Positions 1 through 10,850 are shown, counted from the first letter of the stretch. The stretch: DNA of 28,819 bases from Chara braunii (GCA_003427395.1 BFEA01000105.1:957639-986457), one strand, 5' to 3'. Notes: generated by a model from the letters alone, not told the origin. Translations and numbers: made by a program.

Positions 1-1733
1 AAATTTCGTCGAATCCCACGGGATCCAAGCTTGGGTCTGTATAACAAAACCGTGGTTTTCAGCCACGATGTGACCGTTGGCATAAGTCAACGGGTACAGT
101 TAGAAGAAAAAAAAAAAATTAAAACTAAAACCAACTAAAAAGCAGAGCGCCATGTGGCGCAACGTGAAGTGACCGGGGACTTAAAGCCCCCAGTGAGGTG
201 ACAGGCGCCCGTTTTACGGGCTGCCGTTTTTTTTCTCTTGCCTTGTTCCCTTTCCTTTTTATTTTTATTTTTATTTTTATTTTTTTTTCTTTTTGTTAGA
301 TTTGCGTTAGATTTTGTTAGGTTTTATCGTTTTCTTTTTTTAGTAAGAATTAGTAAGTGCCTGTTCGTTTTCAACGAACGGGCTGCTTCTCCTTTTGATA
401 GGAGGAGCAAAGTCGAACGGATCTACTGCAAAAACGCGGCTACGTTCGAATATGGGATTTGAGACCTTGTACTCAGGTTACGAGGGACTCTCTGCACATG
501 CTTCAGAGAGAGAGAGGGAGAAGGGACCTTCCCCGGCAACGGCGCAACCTGTCGAGCGCATCGGCCCTCGCGTGAACGAGGGTCCTCCCGGCCATGTCAC
601 GCAGGAGTAAAACAATAACAAAATCAGAGACAACTTAGGACGATGCATAAATAACCCCGCGAACCGCCAAGACGGACGCGTTGCATCGCTCCTTCGCCGC
701 TCTAGCCGGGTGCGCCAGCAATACATCCCACGGTCCCCTACGACAAGATAGGTTCCCGCGGGGCATAAGCTTGTTTCCCTAAGGGGCTGTCACCACCCTT
801 AAGGGCGTATCCCCGCCGAGCTACCAACCCACATGCGAAGGTTTTTATAATGCAATTGCAGAGGTAGGCCGGCCGAGGGCGTTTGCTCGTTCGTTGTAGC
901 ATAGGTACGCTTGTTAACGCCAAGTGGACCCGAACACTGTTCGTCCCCTAGGGCGCTGATCACCTAGGTACGAACGAACGTCGGTCGATCAAGACGGTCT
1001 CAACCAAGCGTGAAACCACAAAATTAATCCTATTCCCTTAGACACACAATAAAAAAAAACTTACAATGTCCACAGATAGTTATATCAAAGGAAATCGACC
1101 GTAGCCGACACAATTATTTTTTTAACCCAAGGTAATATTTCGGAGAATCCAAATCATCACTTGATACATCCAACAACACGATATCAAAAACAATCCGACC
1201 ATCCCGGGTCGAATCCCACAAGAACAAGCATACAATCGCCAACGAGAAGTTGACTATCGATAATAACATTGATGTAGCCGGCAAGATAGTCAGGCTGCCT
1301 AAATCTTGACTTGATGAGACACGCAGCCAAAGTTATTCATCCCAACTAAAGCCGACCTATGATTAACCATGCATACGTCTGTCTCCATACATGCTCAATC
1401 TTCCTGGATGACAGGTTGTTTCGCGGATGATGCTTGATCAGGGACATTGCTTGACGTGTTGCATGCCTCTTCCTCTAGGAAGTGGTCTGTGGATATTCCT
1501 CCCCCTCGCCTGAGCCCGAAGGCCCAGATCTCAGAGGTTGGGCCGTCACCACCGAGTCGGCAAAGTACCACCCCCGACGAGTCGGGTCCACTCCAAGTCG
1601 ATATCAGGGCCGGCTCCGAAAGCATACGAACCCCCGCCTTGGATGCTCCCTAGAGAAAAAAGAATGCGTTCACACAAGTAGTTTTCAATTATTATCGTCC
1701 CTTCCCGGTTCATGGTAACTTGGACGTAAAGAA
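1..1733. other. No supported gene
   Basis: The first 1.7 kb has only short overlapping frames with no recognisable motif. Small hairpins are visible, for example GGCGCCCGTTTTACGGGCTGCC split around 204-225 and GTTCG/CGAAC around 363-380, the latter in T-rich sequence. GTCGAATCCCAC occurs near both 8 and 1208. I see no long terminal repeat, primer-binding site or polymerase-like frame. Confidence 0.5.
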
Positions 1734-1847
1734 ATTGAATGAGATAGAGAATGAGAATCACTTTGACAGGTACAGATATAGAAGGTCATTATTGAATGAG
1801 ATAGAGAATGTGAATCACTTTGACAGGTACAGATATAGAAGGTCATT
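1734..1847 (+). repeat. Two-copy 57-bp tandem duplication
   Basis: Units 1734-1790 and 1791-1847 start ATTGAATGAGATAGAGAATG and differ at about one base (GAGAATC against GTGAATC). The 57-bp period is a multiple of three, so an open frame at 1720-1986 runs through both and repeats a 19-residue block (NEIENENHFDRYRYRRS). Near identity means the duplication is recent. No protein family is recognised. Confidence 0.9.
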
Positions 1848-2615
1848 TCGGATAAAATGTATCAACCCTGGGAAAATGCTAAGTCCAATTGACTGCACTT
1901 TCACTTTATTCACAAGTTTTCTTTCATGGCACAAGCTGAGAATACTCATTTCAGAATTGAAATACTTTTATCATGCAGGCAGGTGAAAGATAAAAACATG
2001 ACAATTCTTTTCTCCATCCCAAATGGGCAAGGTCAATCTCCGTAGCAAACATCATTCTACCTACCTGCACAACATGCAAAGAAAGCAAGTTCAAGAGAAA
2101 ACAGTACAATCCCATACTCAAGTCAGACTTCCTTATTCACATGCACGATTCACACAACTTTCTCCTGCCTTTTCTTTTGAACATTCAAAACAACGAGGTC
2201 AAGCAAAGTGCGGGTTCACACAGGTGTGAAGGGAAATCTGAGTCATTCAACTGACCTCGAGTGAATTTCTTGAAGGCTCACTCAAGAAAGCCAAGTATTT
2301 TCTGAATAAGATTCGGCCGCAAAACTCTCTTTGTGGCCGTTCCCAAGGACGAGCCACACCCTCCTTCAAATGCCACCTCTGACTCAGGTGCTGCTCACCA
2401 ACACAGAAGCGAGCTCGCCGCTGAGGAAAGTATCCCACTCTCAAATCCCACAGCCTCAACGTCACACCTTCCACCAAAAATAGCGCCAACTCAAACCACC
2501 CAATACCAAGTCAAGTTACCACATGCCTGCCTCAATACTTGGTGGTCCCGGATCCCATCCCCGCTTACTTAGTGTGCCGCAAGAAAAATAACAACGGCCT
2601 CAACAATTCTTACAA
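1848..2615. other. No supported gene
   Basis: Contains short frames on both strands only (for example 2023-2229 + and 2247-2489 -), with no motif. Composition shifts toward C-rich on the plus strand approaching 2.5 kb. Confidence 0.4.
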
Positions 2616-3230
2616 GTGTCGCGTGCCACAACGCCGTCAACAAGACGATCGTCACACCCTTTCTATTCCAAGGTGCACTTCCACCTTGGTGGTACCGTCC
2701 CTGCGGGAACGTCCAACCCCCCTTCTTGCAGTCCTGTGCAAGATACTGTTGCCACAAAATCCGACAGCGCCCTCGCCATTCCGCCAAGAAAACCGGTGCT
2801 GTCACCGCAAGAATTCGGCAGCGCTTCCGCTGTACCACCAAGAACACCAGCGCTGCCGCCTCACAATTTCGGCAGCGTGTCCGCCGTACCGCCCAGAAAA
2901 CCGGTGCTGTCGCCTCACAATTTCGGCAGCGCTTCCGCCGTAGGATACAGCGACGCGGCCTCCGACTCAAGAAAGTCCGTTGCCGCACGGACCAACCCAG
3001 CAGCAGCCTTACGGCTATGGCTTCCCCACAACCTGCAGCACAGCACAAGAGGTGGGGCAAGAAGCTCCCAGCCTCTAGCTATGGCTGCCTCCTCCTTCCT
3101 CCAAGTGCTCTTGCAGACCTCCAGCACTTCGACTCACTACACCAGCAGCCTTCAACCAACTATAAAAGTTAGCCTGCCACCCAGCAGCCTCACACTTGTG
3201 GCAATGCTGTTGGGCATTCTGCTTGAGTAG
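2616..3230 (+). CDS. Repeat-derived open frame, unrecognised
   Basis: A 204-codon frame, Pro/Ser/Ala-rich. Residues about 56-109 are three 18-residue repeats of the form PPRKPVLSPHNFGSASAV. The other plus frames and one minus frame are also open here because the DNA repeat is a multiple of three, which weakens the coding case. The last 52 codons run into the left arm of the foldback at 3075. No conserved domain is visible. It may be a real low-complexity protein or chance. Confidence 0.2.
   Translation: MSRATTPSTRRSSHPFYSKVHFHLGGTVPAGTSNPPSCSPVQDTVATKSDSALAIPPRKPVLSPQEFGSASAVPPRTPALPPHNFGSVSAVPPRKPVLSPHNFGSASAVGYSDAASDSRKSVAARTNPAAALRLWLPHNLQHSTRGGARSSQPLAMAASSFLQVLLQTSSTSTHYTSSLQPTIKVSLPPSSLTLVAMLLGILLE
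2781..2942 (+). repeat. Three-copy 54-bp tandem repeat
   Basis: Units at 2781-2834, 2835-2888 and 2889-2942 have no insertions or deletions between them, only substitutions. Each begins CCGCCAAGAAAACCGGTG or a variant and ends GCGCTTCCGCCGTA or a variant. Preserved length with scattered substitutions could reflect frame constraint or simply young tandem duplication. Confidence 0.9.
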
Positions 3231-3319
3231 ATGCTGGTTGGCTGGCTGCTGGTGTAGTGATGCGAAGTGCTGGAGGTCTGCAGGAGCACTTGGAGGAAGG
3301 AGGAGGCAGCCATAGCTAG
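3075..3319. repeat. Foldback element: 76-bp inverted repeat
   Basis: The left arm 3075-3150 (starts CTAGCTATGGCTGCCTCCTC) and right arm 3244-3319 (ends GAGGCAGCCATAGCTAG) are reverse complements with three mismatches over 76 bases. The 93-base spacer pairs further near its base (CAACCAAC against GGTTGGCTGG). A transcript would fold into one long near-perfect hairpin. The sharp outer limits and high identity suggest a foldback transposon, a recent inverted duplication, or a small-RNA precursor. I see no clear target duplication. Confidence 0.9.
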
Positions 3320-4430
3320 GGTTGGCGAGTTGTGAACTCGTTTCCAATCCTACGGGCTCTGATGTGTTAGTTACCGCTGCTTTATGCGGCTTTTGACAGT
3401 GACCATCACCGTTTGTTGTGTGTCCAGCTACACGGGGGTGCGTTGGTTTGCTCATTTTGTTGCAGGTCTACTTTTCCTGCTGTTGCTGCTTTCTTCGCTG
3501 ACATTTGCTACCGTGCCTTGAAGAGTCATTGTTACTTAGACTTTGTGTGATTGTTTCTAGACTAGGTTGTTTGCTACTTGAGACTAGTGTCGCTGCAAAT
3601 AGATGGTCTGTGAACCATCGCCGGCACTGCAGGGCCCTAAGACTTGGGATGTTGTTGTTTCTTTTGAGCTATCATCGACTTCTGCGGAGCTAATTAATGC
3701 ACATATTATAATAGAGCACAAGGGGTGTGCTCTATTTTGAACGCAACGTTTCTAGGTTGCGTAGCTACAGTTTGGTCTGAGGATGAGGCATTGTGATTCA
3801 TGGAAGTGGTCAGACTCTGAAAAAGAGGTTGTCGCTACGAATTTGGGGTCTGTTAGGAGATCGTTTACTTTGCGTTTGGCAGTGGTTTGGCTAGATTATT
3901 GTGTTTCTTGGCTACGATTGTGGGACCCTCATACGTACCAAGGCTTCAAGGCCCTCTCACGAAAGTCTGTGTGCATCACTCTTGGATTTGATAAACTTAA
4001 CGTCTCTTTCTTTTGTCGTTCTTACTCGTAGTCTAGTCTATTGATTACAAGAGGAATGCGGCAAACTAAATTGGAAATCCGTAATCTGTGCGAAGGTCTA
4101 TGTGGGAGGTTCACCCCACCGATTGCGGGAGCTCTTCCGGAACCTAGGTGAGGGGTTGGAGGCAGATAACTGTCAGATATATTTCATTTGTCTTCAATGA
4201 GTTTCCGTACCCCTATCAATTACATCCTTCAAAAAACTTGTCTGAAAGGTATGCATGCCTTCCCCTATGATGTTAATTTATTTTCATAACTTAATCATCC
4301 TAAGTGAAAGGAGTGCATGCATGAATATCAATCTTGTTTCATAATTGATGTCAGACTAAAGGATGAACTGAGGGAAGTTGAGAGAAATGTGTTTTTGCAT
4401 GCGTTTGATTGGGTCAATCAAAGGTTGAAC
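3320..4430. other. No supported gene
   Basis: Contains short frames (3505-3693 +, 3783-4031 +, 4317-4577 +) without motifs. TATAATAGAGCACAAGG, then GTGTGCTCTATTTTG, near 3706-3739 forms a small inverted repeat around AGAGCACA. I see nothing else. Confidence 0.4.
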
Positions 4431-5172
4431 ATTCTTTCTAAGCAGAATGACATAGTGTTATGTTTTCTTGACTGTTTTCTAAAGGACCAGCCATTGTTTC
4501 TAAGCAGAATGATCCGGTTGCTGTGTTTATTTTTTAGGGTTTTTTGTCTGGCTTTTTATGCAAAATATTGTTTATAAGCAAAATTATTTAATCTATCTGG
4601 TTTTTTTTTTTTTTTTTTTAACATAATTTGAGTAAAATGGTCAAACTTCATGCTTTTGTGTGACTTCAAGATAGGCCGAACACTATTTTTACGCAGAATA
4701 GTTCAGTCTTTTGTTTAATTATGAAGGAGGATTTTGATGAAAGGATAAATATTGTTTCTAAGCAAAATTATTTAGCCTGAAGTCACACAGATTAAAAGTA
4801 CAAATGAGTATACATTGAAAATATTTTACTTATATTTGCATGTGAACAAAGAGTTGGATATTGTTTCTAAGCAGAACTGTTTAACTTAAGCCATATCACT
4901 AAGAAGAGAAGTACAATCAATGGTATAATTGGAAGTAAGTTGCGCAAGTTAAGCATTCTATTCTAAATTGAATGGTGCAGTCCTCTACCTATATAAAAAA
5001 AACAAGTCATAAAATTATTTAAATTTTTGACAATTAACAGTTTAGGGCAACTGGACATTGTTTCTAAGGATAATGGTTTAATCAAATGACCAAAGAAGAT
5101 AAAAATAGTTGTGTAACCTGTTCATGTAAAACCTAAGACATGCTAGCATTGTGTTGAAGCAGAATAGTTTAG
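4431..5172 (+). repeat. Nine spaced copies of a short A/T-rich motif
   Basis: Copies of ATTGTTTCTAAGCAGAAT followed by a GTTTA-like tail begin near 4431, 4493, 4567, 4682, 4751, 4860, 4955, 5057 and 5148, all in the same direction. Spacing varies from about 60 to 115 bases, and the intervening sequences do not obviously match. Several copies are preceded by GGACA or GGATA. The conserved core with unrelated variable spacers is unlike a simple satellite. Confidence 0.75.
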
Positions 5173-5387
5173 CACCATGCTATGTGTGAGATGAAAAAAT
5201 TGTTAATCATTTGGAGGATTAATAAATTATCATATGTGGAAACAACATAGGATTTTTTGTGAGAGACTTACCTTAGTTTTATGTGTTTGTCTGACTATGA
5301 GTCTAACTTTGGGTTTAGTCTATGTTCTCTTCTGATAGGTAGTTACTTTAAATGCTCGACATATACTGGAACTATAAAAGTTAATTC

Positions 5388-5510
5388 AAATTTTGAATAT
5401 TCGGAGGTAAGTTTATTTATCATATTTGACTTTGTACAAATTCTGGAAAGACACTTTTGCTAAGGAAAATGTTGCCCAATATTCTGCATATCCAAAGAGT
5501 TAAACCACTA
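5388..5510 (+). repeat. A/T-rich repeat family, copy 1 (diverged)
   Basis: Contains ATTTGACTTTGTACAAATTC, then GACACTTTTGCTAAGGAAAA, TGTTGCCCAATATTCT and AGAGTTAAACC. The order matches the copies at 6.27-6.49 kb and 7.68-7.85 kb. The small palindrome present in the other copies has decayed here. Confidence 0.5.
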
Positions 5511-5735
5511 GTACCTCTACCAGTGTTGGGAAATTACGATGTCTTGGTCAGTACCCGAACTTTTCGGGAGTGGGACACACGGTCGGTAATGTCCCACAAA
5601 TATGAATTTTATAGCTCCGTGAGTGAACGAAAAAAGGGGGAAAAAAAATGCTTTCTCTACTGCAACGATGTCGGGCAGGGTAGTCCAAGAGGTCGTGCTT
5701 ACAATCTTCCTCCACAGAATGCACCTTACAGGTAA
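5457..5735 (+). CDS. Exon-like open frame, unrecognised
   Basis: A 92-codon frame whose end overlaps a textbook donor, CTTACAG|GTAAGG, at 5731/5732. It has no recognisable domain. A minus-strand frame covers the same interval (5517-5801), so strand is uncertain. It lies directly after a copy of the 5.4/6.3/7.7 kb A/T-rich repeat. Confidence 0.15.
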   Translation: MLRKMLPNILHIQRVKPLVPLPVLGNYDVLVSTRTFREWDTRSVMSHKYEFYSSVSERKKGEKKCFLYCNDVGQGSPRGRAYNLPPQNAPYR

Positions 5736-5800
5736 GGCGATCAAATTCTGAATGTTACTGGTTTTTTTTTTTTTTTGTCGTGTGTTTCTTATGAGTCCCA

Positions 5801-5840
5801 TGTCCGTGAATTACTCAAGCTGTCCGTGATCTGCTCAAGC
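5801..5840 (+). repeat. 20-bp tandem duplication
   Basis: TGTCCGTGAATTACTCAAGC is followed by TGTCCGTGATCTGCTCAAGC: exactly 20 bases each, two or three differences. Confidence 0.85.
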
Positions 5841-5996
5841 TTTGTTTTGTAAGAGGATTGTAAGGCTCATCACATTGGCACTTAAGGGAATGTATCCAGC
5901 CATTTTCACGGTCGGATTCATGTGTCCGTTTTTCCCCCCTGTTATTCTCTTTTTGGAATCTGACAACCTGACCACGGGGCTGAGATGCCCTCATTG

Positions 5997-6052
5997 AGGG
6001 CACACTCGCACTACCACTTCCAAGAATGTATACAACTGCAATCACGACCAAA
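5997..6052 (+). mobile_element. Lone end of the AGGGCGTACTC miniature element family
   Basis: Starts AGGGCACACTCGCACTACC, matching the left end of the element at 12326, and continues with GCAATCACGACC, resembling the interior AATTACGGCC motif. No right terminus is visible downstream, so this is a truncated copy. Confidence 0.45.
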
Positions 6053-6269
6053 CCTTTGTTTCCTTTTTTTTCCTTCTTTTTTTAGGTTCACAACCGCAAC
6101 TTTTATTCTTCTTTTTCGGTTTTTTTTTTTTTTTTCCGTGAGAGTACCATAAAGAAAACGGAGTGGTAACCAGACTTGGCAAACTTGGAGCGCAGTGAAA
6201 TTAAGGGTCGACAAAAATAGGCTCGGAGGTACTGGTGTTTTAAACAATTTTTATTTTCATAAAATTGAA

Positions 6270-6487
6270 TTTTTATCCGAGTTTAATATATACCTTAGTA
6301 AAAATGTGAGAAACATATTTTTTCAAGTAAAATGTTGCTCAAATTTTGACTAAATGAGGGAGTAGAGAAAATTTGACTTTGTGAAGTCAAAATTATTTTT
6401 AGATTTTGTATTTAGCTTCGTAAAAAAATTTGAAAGATAATATTTATATGGAAAATATTGCTGAAATTTCTACAAATCTAAATAGAT
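6270..6487 (+). repeat. A/T-rich repeat family, copy 2 (about two units)
   Basis: Two tandem units of about 120 bases share GTAAAA..TGA, AAAATGTTGCTCAAATTTTG or AAAATATTGCTGAAATTTCT, and an AAATGAG/GATGAG end. The first unit holds the palindrome TTTGACTT-TGTG-AAGTCAAA at 6372-6391. Confidence 0.6.
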
Positions 6488-6579
6488 GAGTAGCATCGTG
6501 TTCGCGTTTGGAGACAAACCGTACGATGTTCGCCCGAACGTGAACTAGAGTCAAAATTGTCCGAATGCAAACATAATGA

Positions 6580-6909
6580 TTGCTGGCTTGGCTGGTATTT
6601 GTTTTAGTCTTGGGTCCCCGTGGGTCTGTGAATGGACAAGGCCAGAACAACGCTGGTCGGTGTTGGGGTTTGGTCACACTGCCCTGTAACTCGAGTTGTA
6701 CGAGGGCAAGAGACCTGGTAGAGAAATCTGGGGAGTTGTCGAGGGTGGAAGGCACTCTAGTGTCCTTTGGTAAGTTGTTACTTAGACGATGCTCGTCGGA
6801 GTCGGGGCGGGTCATTTTGCCATGTAGCCTAGAAGGTGAGAGTTTTCTGGGGTGGGTCGTGCCACTCTGTAACCTAGCAGTTGGGGAAGTGAGGCCTAGT
6901 AGATACTAA
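6580..6909 (+). CDS. Unrecognised open frame with degenerate internal repeats
   Basis: A 109-codon open stretch that begins at TTG, not ATG, in A/T-poor sequence between A/T-rich flanks. The first 15 residues are hydrophobic. Three loosely similar blocks (VTLPCNSS, VILPCSLE, VPLCNLAV) correspond to DNA repeats near 6669, 6806 and 6853. There is no family match. It could be an exon or repeat remnant. Confidence 0.15.
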   Translation: MLAWLVFVLVLGPRGSVNGQGQNNAGRCWGLVTLPCNSSCTRARDLVEKSGELSRVEGTLVSFGKLLLRRCSSESGRVILPCSLEGESFLGWVVPLCNLAVGEVRPSRY

Positions 6910-7675
6910 GTATTGGGATATAGGGATGAGGCAGGTAGAGGAGGTTACTGAAAGACTCTAAGCATTGTATTTCTCGATCTAAATGCTCTTCTAAAAACAA
7001 AAGGGCCCTCTGCATGGAGAAGTAGATGGTTGGATATCAAGCGTTCTACTAGTGAGGGGGTTAGATTGTAGGACGAAAATAGGTTACAACAACAGTGGAA
7101 ATGGTGACTCTGCTGCAGTAAGTCTTGCCGGAGTGAGGTAAAAAGGATTGATGGGGGGTTTCTGAGTCGTTTTCTGAACTTTGCTTATTCATGAAATTCG
7201 TCGTAGTACTTTGCTAAGTAGTTCAATTGTTTTTTAGCCGAAGTCGGGTAATAGCCGCGATATCTCAAATATATGAAAATTTCAAAACTTCTATGTAAAA
7301 ATTTCCATATAGGACGCTGGGCCCGGTTCCTAGCATGTGTTGCTCCCCATGAATAGATTGGGGCCTTGTCCCCCCCCCCAAAAAAAAAAAAAAAAAGTCT
7401 TAGAAAAACCTGCAAAAAAAATATGTCATGTTAAAACAACAATACAAGCAATGTTTGCATTAGAGTCATGTTCAAATTTTCGGCCAAACGTAAGTTAAAA
7501 AACAAACCGAAAAAAAATATATATATACATTTATTTTTACAAAAAATATATATATATGTTCGTCCGAACACGTTTACGAACTGTTAGCAAGAATACGTTC
7601 GTCTTGCTATACAACTAAAGAGTAAGTTAATTTTTTTTTGCATAGTTATGATTTTGTTTGTGAACTCATATTTGA
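6910..7675. other. No supported gene
   Basis: A/T-rich. Contains a C-run joined to an A-run at 7372-7397 and two TATATATA tracts near 7516 and 7549. No coding motif. Confidence 0.4.
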
Positions 7676-7850
7676 TTTAGTATAAATACGAAAACCTACT
7701 TCTCCAAAGAAGATACTGCTGAAATTTTTGGTAAGTAAAAGAGTTAAACAAAATTTGACTTTGTAAAGTCAAAAATCGCTTTCATATTTCATATACACCC
7801 AAGTATAAATTTTGAAAAAACACTTTCTCTAGAGGGAGTGTTGTCAAAAA
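7676..7850 (+). repeat. A/T-rich repeat family, copy 3 (about two units)
   Basis: Contains AGTATAAATACGAAAACC, GATACTGCTGAAATTTTTGG and GAGTTAAAC, then the palindrome TTTGACTT-TGTA-AAGTCAAA at 7754-7773. A second unit follows with AGTATAAATTTTGAAAAAAC, then ACTTTCTCTAGAGGGAGTGT. The palindrome stem is identical to the 6.37 kb copy; only the loop differs. Confidence 0.6.
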
Positions 7851-9100
7851 AAAATTAGTTTCAAAAAGTTATATTATATTTGGTAAGAATTTTTTTTTGT
7901 TACCCACCCTGTACATGGGAGATGCTTCAAAAATTTTTGATATCTTTCGATTTCATGTAAAGTTGTACTTTAGGTTTAGTCATATAAAAAATTGAGTGAG
8001 ATGTGGTATGAGGGTTTATTCTCCATATATTTAGTTTAGTTCTTGGAATTGGTTTGTTTTGTATTACATGTATTTTTTATCGTTCCGGTTTAAGATTTAA
8101 CTAGTTTCAACCCGGTCCTACGATGATTGTCTTGTGTTATCTTTTGATAACATGTCGGTTTTCGACTAAACTTGAACACATTATCACTATTTAACCTAAG
8201 ACCTCTTAGTCTCTGCGGGTTAAAATGTTTCCTTGGATTTTTACCCGAACTTTTGTTAAATGACAATTTAGAAAGGACCGAGTGTTTTAGTTTGGAAGGT
8301 TGGACAAAGTTTGAGGTTTTTGTGAATAAGGCAAGGGATATGAGTGCAGTGAGTGGTTGAAGTTGACCCCGTGTAGTGTGTGGCTTGTTAATTGTAGGCA
8401 TGTTTTTGTGAGTTGAAGTCCGAATTTGATGTGTCTGCGATCATGTGTATCTTTTGATGTGAGTCACCCTGTGATTGTGAGAATAACCGCCTCGTGTCTT
8501 ATAACCCCGATTATATTTATGTTTTTGTGTCTCCACGTGGTCGTACTCAAGGATTGGACAAATTTAAATTTAGTCTTTCACTTTTTAGAATGTTTATAAT
8601 TTGATGTTGAGGTCGGTGACAATTGTTCAAGTCAAACCCCTTGACCTGTTTTCAGACCTCCGAAGATGGAGCCTTGGATCCAAGGTTAGAGGCATTTGAC
8701 CGCCACTAAAGGGCGAAGCCCGCCTACCACACCTCTTCGTAGTATGCAGAAGAGAGTAGATTTTGTAATCGCACTTACGATTGTCTAACGTCGAGAGATT
8801 AACCCCTCAAGACGTACGTCATCCTCGCAACTGCTCGTGCAACCATGCATGACTAGTCGAATGTGACAAGGCCTACATCCGCAATATTTATTATGAGTCT
8901 CTCACGTGATGTTTATATATTTTATATTGTCGAAAGTTTATGCAAAGGATACGAAAAAGAGACTAAGCGTGACTTTTGCATGAAACTTCGTCTTATTTTT
9001 GTTAAGTGTATCACGTGGTTAGGTGGACCGTTCTAGTCGACCGGCGCAGAGTCGCGCTTGGAAAATCAACCCCATAGCGTCGGCTCACGTACGAGTTCGA
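7851..9100. other. No supported gene
   Basis: Contains only short frames, including a 103-codon minus frame at 8090-8401 with no motif. The composition changes from A/T-rich to mixed after about 8.6 kb. No terminal repeats seen. Confidence 0.4.
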
Positions 9101-9466
9101 TTAAGGCGTTCGACCACACATACCTTTTATGCCACAACGTACGAGAAAACGCCCTCGGTTGGGCCACCTATGCGATTGCATTTGAACAACTTTCACATGT
9201 GATTCGGTAGCTTGGTGGGAATATGTTTGTCCAAGGGTGGTGACAACCTCTTGGGCAGAGGTGAAGTTGTGACTCAGGTGACCCCTCTCGTACTCGGTCG
9301 GAGCGATGAAAGTTTCACTGCGACAAAAGTCCTGCAAAATTCTGCGTGACTCGGCCTGGAGGGTCCCCTTGCTGGACTGATGCGCACGACATCTGTACCC
9401 TAGGGGTACACGCACAATGAGACCCTTCCTTTGCTCTATCGTAAAACCACGATAACACATGCACAT
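9101..9466 (-). CDS. Unrecognised open frame
   Basis: A 121-codon minus-strand frame with a balanced residue composition, including several Cys and His. It is longer than most chance frames nearby and has no repeat structure. I recognise no domain; it could be an exon of a decayed gene or mobile element. Confidence 0.2.
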   Translation of the reverse strand: MCMCYRGFTIEQRKGLIVRVPLGYRCRAHQSSKGTLQAESRRILQDFCRSETFIAPTEYERGHLSHNFTSAQEVVTTLGQTYSHQATESHVKVVQMQSHRWPNRGRFLVRCGIKGMCGRTP

Positions 9467-9623
9467 GAATGAAATTCATTTATCTGGTACCTCAATCGTC
9501 ATCGTTATGACGTTTACCATGCGGAAGTTCATGTGCTAGTGCATCCTTTAAGAGTAGTGGTCTGACAGGGGCATAAAACAAATATTATTTTTAGGCGTTG
9601 CAACTTAAAGTTTCTCAACACAA

Positions 9624-9624
<1 letters not shown>

Positions 9625-9656
<32 letters not shown>
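9625..9656. repeat. CAA/ACA trinucleotide microsatellite
   Basis: About ten ACA units in an otherwise non-repetitive stretch. Confidence 0.9.
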
Positions 9657-10780
9657 AAGCATAAGTCACAAACCCCTCGTATCTCCTCCCCGCTTACGAT
9701 TAGGTGCAGTGTCGTCAGGCTGGTTAACCAAAGATAAAACCAAAGACACCCCCTAAAACTAGATCAGCCACCTTGACTTGGGGGTCAAGGTTAGACCACC
9801 CTGGCGTCGACCCCACTACCTACTAGTATTAGGGGTTGAGTCCTTTAATGACTCATAAGGCAACATGAAACCCATTTGTGTGATCTGAAAGTGTTTATCG
9901 AGAGGTGTTAGGAATTGCGATGAATCCATTTTTCTTCATCTTTCAGGGGTCCGATACTACACCTGAATGGATGACAAGCGTCAACTAAAAGGAGGTCCGA
10001 CTCGGTTTGTTGTTTTTGGCGTGTTGGGCAATTTTAGGATCGACATGGGAGCTAGGCAAGGTAATGGTGGTTAAACCAGATCCAAATTCAAGTGCTTAAA
10101 CCAATCCTCTCTGCTAGTGGGTTGATAAAGCATCCATTTTTCTTTTATTGTGTAAAAGAAAAAAAAGAAGAAAAAAAAGGACACCGCGAGCACGCACTAC
10201 CGCCTCTCATTCCTTCCCGCCTTCATTACTTTGTACATTCCTCCATTTGGAGACAAAACCACATGCCCTGCCAACTGCAACACGAGAATGATTCACACAA
10301 CCTACAACCTGGTTCAACTATCTGGCCTAGACCTACGGGCGACTGAACACTTCTTCTGTATTTTGAAACCCCAAAATGGTCCATAATTCCCCAAAAATGA
10401 CGACACAACATTTTCCAAAACATACACAATTTTTATTTTTTTTCCCCCTTCGGGCTTAAGGTATTATTAAACCACCAATACTTGGTCCTACTATCGACCG
10501 TAGGAAAAAATAGAGTAGAAACGTTTACAGTCGGATAAAATTAGGCGCTCCTGTAGTAACCCATACGTTTCCTAAATTTGTGGCTTGTATACGAGGACGC
10601 CTTTAGGAAGTACTGGGGCCCAAATAATTCGTTGTTATTCCATTAATGTGGTACTTCAGGATTTGAGCACTGAACCATCAATCGGCATTTCATGGGTATA
10701 CCAGCCAACCATGTGGGCTGAATTTCTTTTTTGGGGGGGCAGGGAATTGCATTTGTACCCCGTTTAAAGATGGGACTACA
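9657..10780. other. No supported gene
   Basis: A small perfect hairpin CCTTGAC-TTGGGG-GTCAAGG sits near 9772-9791. Otherwise there are short frames only, including 10092-10346 + and 10226-10429 -, overlapping on opposite strands with no motif. Confidence 0.4.
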
Positions 10781-10783
10781 CCA

Positions 10784-10850
10784 ACGGGCTTAGTTTAGTC
10801 GGTACACCCATAAATTGTTAAAACACAAACCTGAGTTCAAATTAGGACGG
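10784..10850 (+). mobile_element. tRNA-derived SINE-like head, copy 1
   Basis: A box-like TAGTTTAGTCGG at 10791-10802 and B box-like GAGTTCAAATT at 10833-10843, 42 bases start to start, as in a tRNA gene (RNA polymerase III internal promoter). It lacks a clean acceptor stem, so it is tRNA-derived rather than a working tRNA. Confidence 0.45.

Noticed and set aside
4431-5172. CRISPR-like array because of conserved cores with variable spacers
   Set aside because: Spacer lengths vary widely, cores are degenerate, and no cas genes are present; eukaryotic context.
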